Assembly (NCBI GenBank): GCA_900547125.1
Contig: URFU01000061.1
Coordinates: 1 to 13,108 of the forward strand
Length of the DNA stretch: 13,108 bases
Direction: 5' to 3'
Source: an uncultured Collinsella sp.
GTDB taxonomy: Bacteria; Actinomycetota; Coriobacteriia; Coriobacteriales; Coriobacteriaceae
The stretch's first letter is position 1; each line of letters starts with the position of its first letter. Position numbers and translations under genes: made by a program. The notes beneath the pieces were generated by a model. That model worked only from the letters and a program-made list of their open reading frames with translations. It did not search any database and was not told the origin of the DNA. Of this stretch, positions 5,478 through 12,404 are shown piece by piece.

Positions 5478-8036
5478 TTACTGCCCAAAGACCTCTTCGG
5501 CGATGCGCGCGCTTTCGGCGGCGTCCTTGGCGTAGTAGTCCGCGCCGATCTGCTTGGCGTATTCGGGGGTGAGCACGGCGCCACCTACGATGATCTTGAC
5601 GCCCGGAACCTCGGCATGGAGCAACTTGATGGTCTCCTCCATAGCGACGACCGTGGTGGTCATAAGCGCCGAGAGGCCGACGAGCTTAATGTCGCGCTCC
5701 CGTACGGTCTTGAGCACCTCTTGCGGGTCGACGTCGCGGCCTAGGTCAAAGACGGTGTAGCCGTAGTTATCGAGCAGCATCTTGACGATGTTCTTGCCGA
5801 TGTCGTGGATGTCGCCCTTGACGGTGGCCACGCAGATTTTGCCCTTGTCAGCAATCTCGCCGGCGGGCATCAGACGCTTGATGGTGTCAAAGCCCACGCG
5901 CGCTGCCTCGGCCGAGGCCATGAGCTGCGGCAAGAAGAACTTGCCCTGGTCAAAGAGGACGCCAACCTCGTCGAGGGCGGGGATAAAGTGATTGTTGATG
6001 AGGTCCATGGCGTCGTGGTCTGCCAGCAGACACTCGGTCTCGGCCGCGATTTCGCCTTTGCGGCCCGAGACGACCATGCGACGAATCGGGTCGTCGTTGT
6101 CGTCGGTGCCGGCGGTGCCAGCAGCGGGCACAGTGTCGGTCGATACTGCCTGAGCCGCCGCCGGGTTCGCGGCGATCTTGTACGGATCGGTCCAGCCGGC
6201 ATAGCGCTCGATGTATCCGGTCGAGCCCTCGTCCTCAACGCTCAGGACGCGATAGCTGTAGACGGTATCCATAAAGCGCTTGGAACCTGGGTTCATGATG
6301 GGGGCGTCCAGGCCCGCGCCAAAAGCGGCAGCCAAAAAGACCGAGCCCAACAGCGGGCGGGCAGGCAGACCAAAGCTGATGTTCGACACGCCGAGTGCAC
6401 ACTTGACGCCCAGACGCTCCTTGCACAGGGACATGGCGCGCAGGATCTGTTCGGCTTGGCGTTGATTGGTCGAGGCGGTCATGACCAGACAGTCGATGAG
6501 GATGCGGTCCGGGCCGATACCGTAGCGGGCGGCCTCGGCCACGATGCGCTCGGCGATGGCGAAGCGAGCTTCGGCGGTATCGGGGATGCCGCCTTCATCG
6601 AGCGTGAGGCCAACGACGTTGGTGCCGTAATGGGCGACCAGCGGAAAGATCTCATCCATGATTTGCTGTTTGCCATTGACCGAGTTGATGATGGGCTTGC
6701 CGGCGTAGCGGCGTACGGCTGCCTCGACGGCTGCGGGGTCGGTGGAGTCGATCTGCAGCGGCAGCAGCGTGGAGCCCTGGAGCTGCTCGGTCGCCTGCTG
6801 GATGATCTTGACCTCGTCGATCTCGGGCAGGCCCACGTTGACGTCCAGGATGTCGGCGCCCTGTTCCTGCTGGCTGATGCCCTGGCTCACGACGTAGTCC
6901 AGGTCGCCGTCGCGCAGGGCCTGTTGCAGGCGCTTTTTGCCAGTGGGATTGATGCGCTCGCCGATGACGGCGATTTTGTGGCCGTCACAGGGAAGGTCCA
7001 CGACCGTCTGGGCGCTCGTGACCGACATGCTGGGCTTGCGGCGGCGCGGGCTGGGCGTGTGGTTGTCGATAAGCGTGCGCAAGGCCGCCATATGCGCCGG
7101 CGTGGTTCCGCAGCAGCCGCCCACGACGCTCACGCCGTCCTCGATCATGTCGGTGACGGCCTTGGCGTATTCGGGGGCCTGGATATCAAAGACGGTATTG
7201 CCGTCATCGTCCACGTGGGGCAGTCCCGCATTGGCCTGCACCATAACGGGCTTGTCGGTAACGGTGAGCATGAGTGCGGCGAGCCCTCGGAGCTCGGCCG
7301 GTCCCTGGCTGCAGTTGATGCCCAAAACGTCGGCGCCGATGGCGTCGAGCGTGATAGCGGCCACCTCGGGACTCGTACCCAGGAACGTGCGACCGTCTTC
7401 TTCAAAGGTCATGGTGGCAAAGACGGGCAGGTCGGAGTTCTCGCGGCAGGCGAGGACGGCAGCCTTGATCTCGGCAAGGTCGGTCATGGTCTCGATAATA
7501 AAGAGGTCCACGCCCGCATCGACGCCGGCGCGCACTTCCTCGGCAAAGAGGTCATAGGCCTCGTCGAAGCTCAGGGTGCCCAAGGGGCGCAGTAGGGCAC
7601 CGATGGGGCCGATGTCGCCGGCGACGTAGTGGGCACCGGCCGCGCGGGCGCAGGCGACAGCGGCGGCAAAGACATCTGCCACGGTGGCGGCACCGTCGAG
7701 CTTGTGGGCGTTGGCGCCAAAGGTGTTGGCGGTAATCACGTCGCAGCCGGCCTCGACATATTGACGTTGGATATCGGTGATAACCTGGGGCTCCTCAAAG
7801 TTGAGCAGCTCGGGCAGGGCGCCGGCCTTCATGCCAGCCGCCTGCAGCATGGTGCCCATGCCGCCGTCGAACAGCAGGTGCCCCGTGCCCTCGATGGCGG
7901 CGCGCAGGCGAACGCCCTTAATGCGAAGGTCGTCGATCGTGCGCGTCTTGTATACAGCGCCATTACGGCGTGCGGCATCAACGGGCGCCGCCAGCGCGGC
8001 GCCGTCCAGATCATGAGTGATAAGCGGAGTAAACAT
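5478..8036 (-). CDS. metH: Cobalamin-dependent methionine synthase, lacking the activation domain
   Basis: MetH transfers a methyl group from 5-methyl-THF via cobalamin to homocysteine, giving methionine and THF in the cytosol. This 852-residue form has three of the four modules of the roughly 1,200-residue E. coli enzyme. The homocysteine domain (about 54-325) has 'LLFDGGMGTML' and zinc-binding cysteines C242, C308 and C309. The pterin-binding domain (about 353-620) has 'IGERINPTGKK' (358-368) and 'DVNVGLPEIDE'. The cobalamin cap and binding domains (about 650-852) have 'GDIHDIGKNI' (741-750) with axial ligand H744, then S789 and 'GGA' at 818-820. The SAM-binding activation domain is encoded by the gene just upstream. 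The ATG has AGGAG 6 bases ahead, and that site overlaps the upstream stop codon, so translation is probably coupled. Odd points are an N-terminal extension of about 50 residues and an Ala/Thr/Asp-rich linker at 623-650. Confidence 0.96.
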   Translation of the reverse strand: MFTPLITHDLDGAALAAPVDAARRNGAVYKTRTIDDLRIKGVRLRAAIEGTGHLLFDGGMGTMLQAAGMKAGALPELLNFEEPQVITDIQRQYVEAGCDVITANTFGANAHKLDGAATVADVFAAAVACARAAGAHYVAGDIGPIGALLRPLGTLSFDEAYDLFAEEVRAGVDAGVDLFIIETMTDLAEIKAAVLACRENSDLPVFATMTFEEDGRTFLGTSPEVAAITLDAIGADVLGINCSQGPAELRGLAALMLTVTDKPVMVQANAGLPHVDDDGNTVFDIQAPEYAKAVTDMIEDGVSVVGGCCGTTPAHMAALRTLIDNHTPSPRRRKPSMSVTSAQTVVDLPCDGHKIAVIGERINPTGKKRLQQALRDGDLDYVVSQGISQQEQGADILDVNVGLPEIDEVKIIQQATEQLQGSTLLPLQIDSTDPAAVEAAVRRYAGKPIINSVNGKQQIMDEIFPLVAHYGTNVVGLTLDEGGIPDTAEARFAIAERIVAEAARYGIGPDRILIDCLVMTASTNQRQAEQILRAMSLCKERLGVKCALGVSNISFGLPARPLLGSVFLAAAFGAGLDAPIMNPGSKRFMDTVYSYRVLSVEDEGSTGYIERYAGWTDPYKIAANPAAAQAVSTDTVPAAGTAGTDDNDDPIRRMVVSGRKGEIAAETECLLADHDAMDLINNHFIPALDEVGVLFDQGKFFLPQLMASAEAARVGFDTIKRLMPAGEIADKGKICVATVKGDIHDIGKNIVKMLLDNYGYTVFDLGRDVDPQEVLKTVRERDIKLVGLSALMTTTVVAMEETIKLLHAEVPGVKIIVGGAVLTPEYAKQIGADYYAKDAAESARIAEEVFGQ

Positions 8037-8045
8037 CGAGGGCTC

Positions 8046-8834
8046 CTAATGGCTGGAATAGCAGGTGGTGTGGGCGGCGCGGAAGCGGCAGTGCTCGCGC
8101 ATGCGGCAGATAGTGCAGGTAGGATGGCTCTGGGCGTCGTGGACCTCGCCGTCGAACAGACCAATTACCGCGGTCACGCTCTTGGTGGGCATGAGCAGGT
8201 TGGTAGGTGTGACGGTCAGCCCGATGAGCCGCGTGGCGTTGAGCGCAGCCACGATTGAGCGCTGGGCCGTAAGCGGGCAGTCGCCGTAGCCGGGACTAAA
8301 GCGCCAGTTACCGGCGAGTCCGTGCGCGGCGGCCGCAGCCTTGACCTGCTGGTCCATCTGCTCGACGGCGGCTTCTACATAGGCGGAGCACGCGGCATCG
8401 AGCACGGCTCCCTCTAGGGGCTGCTGGGCTCCCGTGGTGCGCAGGCGACGCTCGGCGTCCATGCCGAGAGTGCATGCCATGAGCGCGGCAAAGCGGGCGT
8501 CTTTGAGGTGGCGATAGATATCGCGACCGCGCAGCTCAACGTTGGTGCCGACCAAGCGAATGCAAGGCTCGCCCTGTTCATCGATTCCCGTGGCATCGAC
8601 GGCAAATACGCGGCGCACGCCACGGGGTTCAATATCCAGCTCCAGACGCTCAACGACAAGCTCAATACGCTGCGACAGCTCGGGCTCAATCTGCTGACCG
8701 CCGTAGCCCAGGTAGCGCAGCATCTCGGCACGGTCGACACGAGGGTGGTGAGCAGCGTCGATACGGTAAAGCGCCGGCGACGCAAGGTCGGCCGGCACTT
8801 CAACAACGGTTGTATCGACGTGCGGTTTTTCCAT
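8046..8834 (-). CDS. Methionine synthase activation (reactivation) domain protein, separate subunit
   Basis: The start is the ATG at 8834-8832, which shares its A with the metF stop (TAATG). A longer open frame upstream only reads through metF in another frame and is rejected. The 262-residue protein matches the Met_synt_B12 activation domain. 'FSPGYGDCPLTAQRSIVAALN' (179-199) and 'IGLTVTPTNLLMPTKSVTAVIGLF' (204-227) correspond to the SAM-binding RxxPGY and 'MxPxxSVSG' regions of E. coli MetH. It should bind SAM and help reductively methylate cob(II)alamin when MetH is oxidised, acting in trans on the next gene's product. The N-terminal 'AEMLRYLGYGG' (37-46) is usual for free-standing versions. 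The C-terminus has a cysteine cluster (C240, C243, C249, C258) that could bind a metal or Fe-S cluster (inference). The key PGY motif is intact, so it is probably active. Confidence 0.88.
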   Translation of the reverse strand: MEKPHVDTTVVEVPADLASPALYRIDAAHHPRVDRAEMLRYLGYGGQQIEPELSQRIELVVERLELDIEPRGVRRVFAVDATGIDEQGEPCIRLVGTNVELRGRDIYRHLKDARFAALMACTLGMDAERRLRTTGAQQPLEGAVLDAACSAYVEAAVEQMDQQVKAAAAAHGLAGNWRFSPGYGDCPLTAQRSIVAALNATRLIGLTVTPTNLLMPTKSVTAVIGLFDGEVHDAQSHPTCTICRMREHCRFRAAHTTCYSSH

Positions 8835-9706
8835 TACCCCAGGCGCTCCATAATGGTTGCGGCGATCGCAGGACGATTCATAGTGTACAGGTGCAGACCG
8901 TCGGCACCGTGCTCTTTGAGGTCGCAAAGCTGACGGGCGGCATAATCTACACCGGCTGCCTGCAGGCTCGCGGGGTCGTTCTCGTATTTGGCGAGAATCT
9001 TGATGACGGGGGAGGGCAGCGACGCACCGCACATAAAGACCATGCGGCTGATCTGCGACTTGCCCATAAACGGCATGATGCCCGCAGTAATGGGCACGGT
9101 GATACCGGCCTTGTCGGCAAGCTCGCGAAAACGGTAGAAGCACTCGTTGTCAAAAAAGAGCTGCGTCACAAAGAAGCTCGCGCCGGCGTCCTGTTTTTGC
9201 TTGAGGTGCTCGACCGAGAGGTTGAGATCCTCACAGGCAATGTGGCCCTCGGGGTAGGCTGCGGCGCCCACGCAAAAGCCGGCGTCGACGAGCTCGGGGA
9301 TGAGGTCGCGGGCGTAGGCGTAGTCCGAGGCGGGCTTGTCGTCCTCGGTCGCGCCAGCGGGAAGATCGCCGCGCAGAGCCAGTACATTTTCTACGCCGGC
9401 GGAGTGGTATTCGTCGATCTTGGCGGCGATATCGGCGTGCGAGCGGCCCACACAGGTAAGATGTGCCACCGAGGGTGTATCGAATTCGCTCGTGATCATA
9501 TGCGCTATGGGGGCGGTGGTGGCACCGTTGCCGGAGCCGCCGGCCGAGCAGGTGACCGAGACAAAGCTCGGCGAAAGCTTGCACAGATTGCCTGCCACTT
9601 CGCGAGCCGTATCGAGGGTCAGCTCGCCCTTGGGCGGGAACATCTCAAACGAAACGGGCGCGGTGCCCTGGGATGCTGCCTGCTTAAAAACCTCGTCGAC
9701 GCGCAT
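8834..9706 (-). CDS. metF: 5,10-methylenetetrahydrofolate reductase
   Basis: MetF reduces 5,10-methylene-THF to 5-methyl-THF with FAD, supplying the methyl donor for MetH. The start is the ATG at 9706-9704 with GAGGAG 6 bases ahead. This gives 290 residues, near the 296 of E. coli MetF, whereas a longer frame would add 41 unrelated residues. The TIM-barrel enzyme shows 'VSFEMFPPKG' (18-27), with E21 in the place of the catalytic Glu28 of E. coli, 'SVTCSAGGSG' for FAD and folate contacts, 'VENVLALRGDLP', 'GAAAYPEGH' and 'ASFFVTQLFFDN'. It is the first gene of the operon metF > activation protein > metH, which puts methyl-donor synthesis, enzyme repair and methyl transfer under one transcript. 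Confidence 0.95.
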   Translation of the reverse strand: MRVDEVFKQAASQGTAPVSFEMFPPKGELTLDTAREVAGNLCKLSPSFVSVTCSAGGSGNGATTAPIAHMITSEFDTPSVAHLTCVGRSHADIAAKIDEYHSAGVENVLALRGDLPAGATEDDKPASDYAYARDLIPELVDAGFCVGAAAYPEGHIACEDLNLSVEHLKQKQDAGASFFVTQLFFDNECFYRFRELADKAGITVPITAGIMPFMGKSQISRMVFMCGASLPSPVIKILAKYENDPASLQAAGVDYAARQLCDLKEHGADGLHLYTMNRPAIAATIMERLG

Positions 9707-9749
9707 ATCGTGCTCCTCTAGATACGTAATAGTGTGATGTGTTGCAAGG

Positions 9750-9778
9750 ATTCTACAGCACCACTGTGCTAAGGTGGA
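9750..9778 (-). promoter_or_regulatory. Possible metF operon promoter with overlapping small palindrome
   Basis: On the minus strand TAGAAT (9755-9750) fits a -10 box, and would give a leader of about 37 bases to the metF ATG. The matching -35 position (TCCACC) is poor, so an activator may be needed. In the spacer the minus strand reads AGCAC-AGTG-GTGCT (9770-9757), a small palindrome where a regulator could sit. The evidence is pattern only. Confidence 0.25.
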
Positions 9779-9840
9779 GTTTCTCTCTCGATTTGGGGAT
9801 ACCAATCGAAAATGCTTCGCTATCGGCATTTCCTATAACA

Positions 9841-9926
9841 GGGCAGTCAATGTAGGATGGGGCTATATTGAATGGTATCTGATGCGAAATACCAGTTAAG
9901 AAAGCCCCGTCCCAAATTGACTACCC
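9841..9926. repeat. 86-base near-symmetrical palindrome
   Basis: Two 40-base arms (9841-9880 and 9887-9926) pair without a single bulge. The outer 24 positions contain only three mismatches and one wobble: GGG·AGTCAAT against ATTGACT·CCC, then GGATGGGGCT against AGCCCCGTCC. The inner part closes on GGTAT/ATACC (9874-9878, 9889-9893) around a 10-base loop. Wobbles and mismatches do not favour either strand. The even spacing suggests a DNA palindrome (REP- or MITE-like element) more than a structured RNA. No target-site duplication is evident at its edges. It lies between the presumed metF and glnN promoters and could also insulate them. Confidence 0.6.
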
Positions 9927-10015
9927 TTAAACCATGGGGAGAGGTCTGCAATTTATGCAGTTGATTGGCTGTTGAGGGTGGCAACGCCGCCTCGATAGGG
10001 TAACCTCAATGATTG

Positions 10016-10053
10016 GTTTCGCGACGGCAACATAACGGTAATGTCGCGGAAAC
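10016..10053 (+). promoter_or_regulatory. GlnR-like tandem operator upstream of glnN
   Basis: Four 5-base boxes are each separated by exactly 6 bases: GTTTC, GCAAC, GTAAT, GAAAC. The actinobacterial GlnR operator is GTnAC-n6-GAAAC repeated after another 6 bases. The boxes here differ from it at one position each in the first three, and the last is exact. The ends are also inverted repeats (GTTTCGCGAC against GTCGCGGAAAC), so the site can be drawn as a hairpin. It lies 79 bases before the glnN ATG, just ahead of a possible -10 (TATGAC, 10069-10074) that has no good -35, as expected for an activated promoter. Whether this organism has a GlnR-type regulator is not visible here. Confidence 0.5.
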
Positions 10054-10132
10054 ACGGCGAGTCTAAGCTATGACTCGTTCGTTAGTAATCAACACCGCTT
10101 CTCACGCGGTGCCGATACGAAGGGAGTTCCGT

Positions 10133-12220
10133 ATGGCCGAACTTACTGACCGCTTCGGGACCATGGTGTTCTCTGAGGAAGTCATGAAGGACTACCTCCC
10201 CAAGGACATTTGGAAGCGCCTTGCTGCAACCCTCGAGGGCGGTGAGCCGCTCGACCTGGATGTGGCCAACGCCGTTGCCCATGCCATGAAGGTCTGGGCC
10301 ATCTCCAAGGGCGCGACGCACTACGCGCACTGGTTCCAGCCGCTTTCGGGCATTACTTCCGAGAAGCACGACAGCTTCCTGGAGCCCAACCACGACGGCA
10401 CCGCCATTACCAAGTTTACGGGCAAGAACCTCATCCAGGGCGAGCCCGATGCCTCCAGCTTCCCCAACGGCGGCCTACGCGCCACCTTTGAGGCCCGTGG
10501 CTACACCGCTTGGGATCCCACCAGCCCCGCCTTTATCAAGGACGATGTCCTGTGCATCCCCACGGCTTTCTGCTCCTACACGGGCGAGGCCCTGGACAAG
10601 AAGACCCCGCTGCTGCGCTCCATGACCGCGCTCTCGCGTGAGTCCAAGCGCGTTTTGGCGCTGTTTGGCAAGACCCCCAAGAAGGTCGTTCCTTCCGTGG
10701 GCGACGAGCAGGAGTACTTCCTGATCAAGAAGGATGCCTACCGCAAGCGCAAGGACCTGGTCATCACCGGCCGCACCCTCTTTGGTGCTGCTCCCTGTAA
10801 GGGCCAGGAGCTCGAGGAGCACTACTTTGGCGCTATCCGTCCCACCGTCTCGGCCTATATGAAGGATCTGGACGATGAACTGTGGGCGCTTGGCATTCCC
10901 GCCAAGACCAAGCACAACGAGGTCGCTCCCTGCCAGCATGAGCTCGCACCGGTCTATGGCGAGGTCAACGAGGCCATCGACCAGAATCTGGTCATGATGG
11001 AGAAGATGAAGCTCATCGCCTCCCGCCACGACTTGGTCTGCCTGCTGCACGAGAAGCCCTTCGAGGGCATTAATGGTTCGGGCAAGCACAACAACTGGTC
11101 GCTTGGCACCGAGTCCGAGAATCTGCTCGATCCGGGCGACACTCCGCTCGACAACCTGCAGTTCATCGTCTTCCTCACCGCGGTGATCGAGGCCGTCGAT
11201 AACTATCAGGAGCTCCTGCGTGCCTCCGTTGCCTCGGCCGGCAACGATCATCGTTTGGGCGCCAACGAGGCTCCTCCGGCGATTATGTCCATCTTCCTGG
11301 GCGACCAGCTTACCGAGGTCGTCGAGAAGATCATCGATGGCAAGGCTTCCGTCCATGCCACGCGCGGCGTGCTCGACCTGGGCGCCGATACCCTGCCCAA
11401 GCTGATGCAGGACAACACCGACCGCAACCGCACCTCCCCGTTTGCCTTCACCGGCAACAAGTTCGAGTTCCGTGCCTGCGGCTCCGAGCAGAACGTCTCC
11501 GACTCCAACCTGGTGCTCGATGCCGCCGTGGCCAAGTCGCTCAAGTCCTTCGCCGACGCGCTTGAGGGTACGCCCGAGGATGAGTTCCAGGACGCTGCGC
11601 GCGAGTACTGCAAGAAGGTCTTGACCGACCACCAGCGCATCCTGTTCTCCGGTGACGGCTACTCCGACGAGTGGCCCGTCGAGGCCGAGAAGCGCGGCCT
11701 TGCCAACAACAAGACCACGGCCGATGCCCTGCCCGCCTTTGTTTCCGATAAGGCCATTGCGCTCTTTGAGGAGACGGGCGTCCTGACCAAGGCCGAGGCT
11801 CAGTGCCGCTACGATTGCAAGCTCGAGAAGTACAACAAGCTCATGAACATCGAGGCCACCACGATGGTTCGCGAGGCGCGTCGTACCTATCGCCCGGTCA
11901 TTACCGCCTATGCCACCAAGGTCGCTAAGGGCCTTGAGACTATTCGTGCCGCCGGTGCCGAGGCCGCCATGCAGTGCGAGCAGAACACACTCAACAAGCT
12001 CTGCAACGGCATCACCGCCATCAACGACTCCATCAAGGCACTCGACGCCGTGCATCAGAAGGCCGAGGCCCTCGATGGCCAGGAGCAGGCCAACGTGTAT
12101 GCACACGAGGTCGTTCCCGCTATGGATACGCTGCGCGCCGCCGTGGACGCCATGGAGGAGATCGTGGCCGCCGACTACTGGCCGGTCCCGACCTACGACG
12201 ACATTCTGTTCTATGTGTAA
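10133..12220 (+). CDS. glnN: Type III glutamine synthetase
   Basis: The enzyme makes glutamine from glutamate, ammonium and ATP. The start is the ATG at 10133, with AAGGGAG 6 bases ahead, giving 695 residues, within the 690-730 range of the GSIII family and much longer than GlnA (about 470). An in-frame ATG at 10070 would add 21 residues that run through two leader hairpins and is rejected. Motifs: N-terminal GSIII region with 'HWFQPLSGITSEKHDSF' (66-82); 'VGDEQEYFLI' (189-198) carrying metal-binding glutamates; the GSIII signature 'KHNEVAPCQHELAPVY' (260-275); 'INGSGKHNNWSLGT' (313-326), a metal and ATP site; 'NDHRLGANEAPPA' (371-383); and 'NRTSPFAFTGNKFEFRACGS' (432-451) with the R/E residues of the glutamate site. 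The C-terminal 150 residues are helical, as is usual for GSIII, which forms dodecamers. It is a single-gene unit with its own terminator. Confidence 0.96.
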   Translation: MAELTDRFGTMVFSEEVMKDYLPKDIWKRLAATLEGGEPLDLDVANAVAHAMKVWAISKGATHYAHWFQPLSGITSEKHDSFLEPNHDGTAITKFTGKNLIQGEPDASSFPNGGLRATFEARGYTAWDPTSPAFIKDDVLCIPTAFCSYTGEALDKKTPLLRSMTALSRESKRVLALFGKTPKKVVPSVGDEQEYFLIKKDAYRKRKDLVITGRTLFGAAPCKGQELEEHYFGAIRPTVSAYMKDLDDELWALGIPAKTKHNEVAPCQHELAPVYGEVNEAIDQNLVMMEKMKLIASRHDLVCLLHEKPFEGINGSGKHNNWSLGTESENLLDPGDTPLDNLQFIVFLTAVIEAVDNYQELLRASVASAGNDHRLGANEAPPAIMSIFLGDQLTEVVEKIIDGKASVHATRGVLDLGADTLPKLMQDNTDRNRTSPFAFTGNKFEFRACGSEQNVSDSNLVLDAAVAKSLKSFADALEGTPEDEFQDAAREYCKKVLTDHQRILFSGDGYSDEWPVEAEKRGLANNKTTADALPAFVSDKAIALFEETGVLTKAEAQCRYDCKLEKYNKLMNIEATTMVREARRTYRPVITAYATKVAKGLETIRAAGAEAAMQCEQNTLNKLCNGITAINDSIKALDAVHQKAEALDGQEQANVYAHEVVPAMDTLRAAVDAMEEIVAADYWPVPTYDDILFYV

Positions 12221-12243
12221 CAGACACGATTGATTTTGCGTGT

Positions 12244-12278
12244 GAAGGGGTCTCGCCTGTGCGAGGCCCCTTCTTTTT
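12244..12278 (+). terminator. Intrinsic terminator of glnN
   Basis: GAAGGGG-T-CTCGC (12244-12256), loop CTGT, GCGAG-G-CCCCTTC (12261-12273), then five T. The stem has 13 pairs including one T·G wobble that works only in plus-strand RNA. It starts 23 bases after the glnN stop. It is a strong textbook signal that ends the glnN transcript. Confidence 0.93.
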
Positions 12279-12404
12279 ATGCCGCTTGGACCTGCTTTGA
12301 ACTTGCAGCCGAGCGGGCGTTTCACGCGGGGCATCTTAAAAGTTGTAACCTGTTTTGGCACGCGGACGTTTCGGGCGTTTGTTCATAAAGGGGAGGATTA
12401 TCCG

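Larger units (their letters stand above)
9707..10132. other. 426-base divergent intergenic region between metF and glnN
   Basis: No gene is supported here. In order along the plus strand it holds the possible metF promoter (around 9750-9775); small inverted repeats CGA(T)TTGG/CCAATCG (9789-9808) and AAATGC/GCATTT (about 9809-9832); the 86-base palindrome (9841-9926); CTGCA/TGCAG (9946-9960); a nested hairpin at 9972-10009; the GlnR-like four-box site (10016-10053); CGAGTC/GACTCG (10058-10077); CACCGC/GCGGTG (10093-10111); and the glnN ribosome-binding site. The region is visibly richer in A+T than the genes around it. I searched it for cobalamin and SAM riboswitch core motifs and saw none. 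Confidence 0.6.

Noticed and set aside
3960..5744. Long plus-strand open frame opposite the UPF0210 gene and the metH end
   Set aside because: Its composition (runs of Asp, Gly, His, Val) is the mirror of GC-rich coding on the other strand. It has no ribosome-binding site or family likeness and crosses an intergenic hairpin.
5805..7595. Plus-strand open frame of 596 codons opposite metH
   Set aside because: It is an antisense shadow produced by codon bias of metH; no start signal and no recognisable domain.
8835..9143. Longer N-terminus for the methionine synthase activation protein
   Set aside because: These codons read metF out of frame and have Arg/Cys/His-rich composition; the TAATG overlap gives the natural start at 8834.
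9707..9840. Cobalamin or SAM riboswitch ahead of the metF operon
   Set aside because: A B12- and SAM-linked operon makes this plausible, but I found no B12-box-like GCCACTG core or SAM-I core on the minus strand, and the region looks too short for a cobalamin riboswitch.
10000..10020. A third GlnR-like box pair (GTAAC at 10000-10004)
   Set aside because: GTAAC is exact, but the following box (GATTG) does not match and the phase with the main four-box site is wrong.
10475..12361. Minus-strand open frame of 628 codons opposite glnN
   Set aside because: Leu/Val/Gly-rich shadow of the type III glutamine synthetase; it runs through the glnN terminator and has no plausible initiation site.
12280..12404. 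Promoter for the flavodoxin-ferredoxin gene
   Set aside because: One must exist after the strong glnN terminator, but the candidates (for example TTTCAC with TTGTAA) match the consensus too poorly to call.
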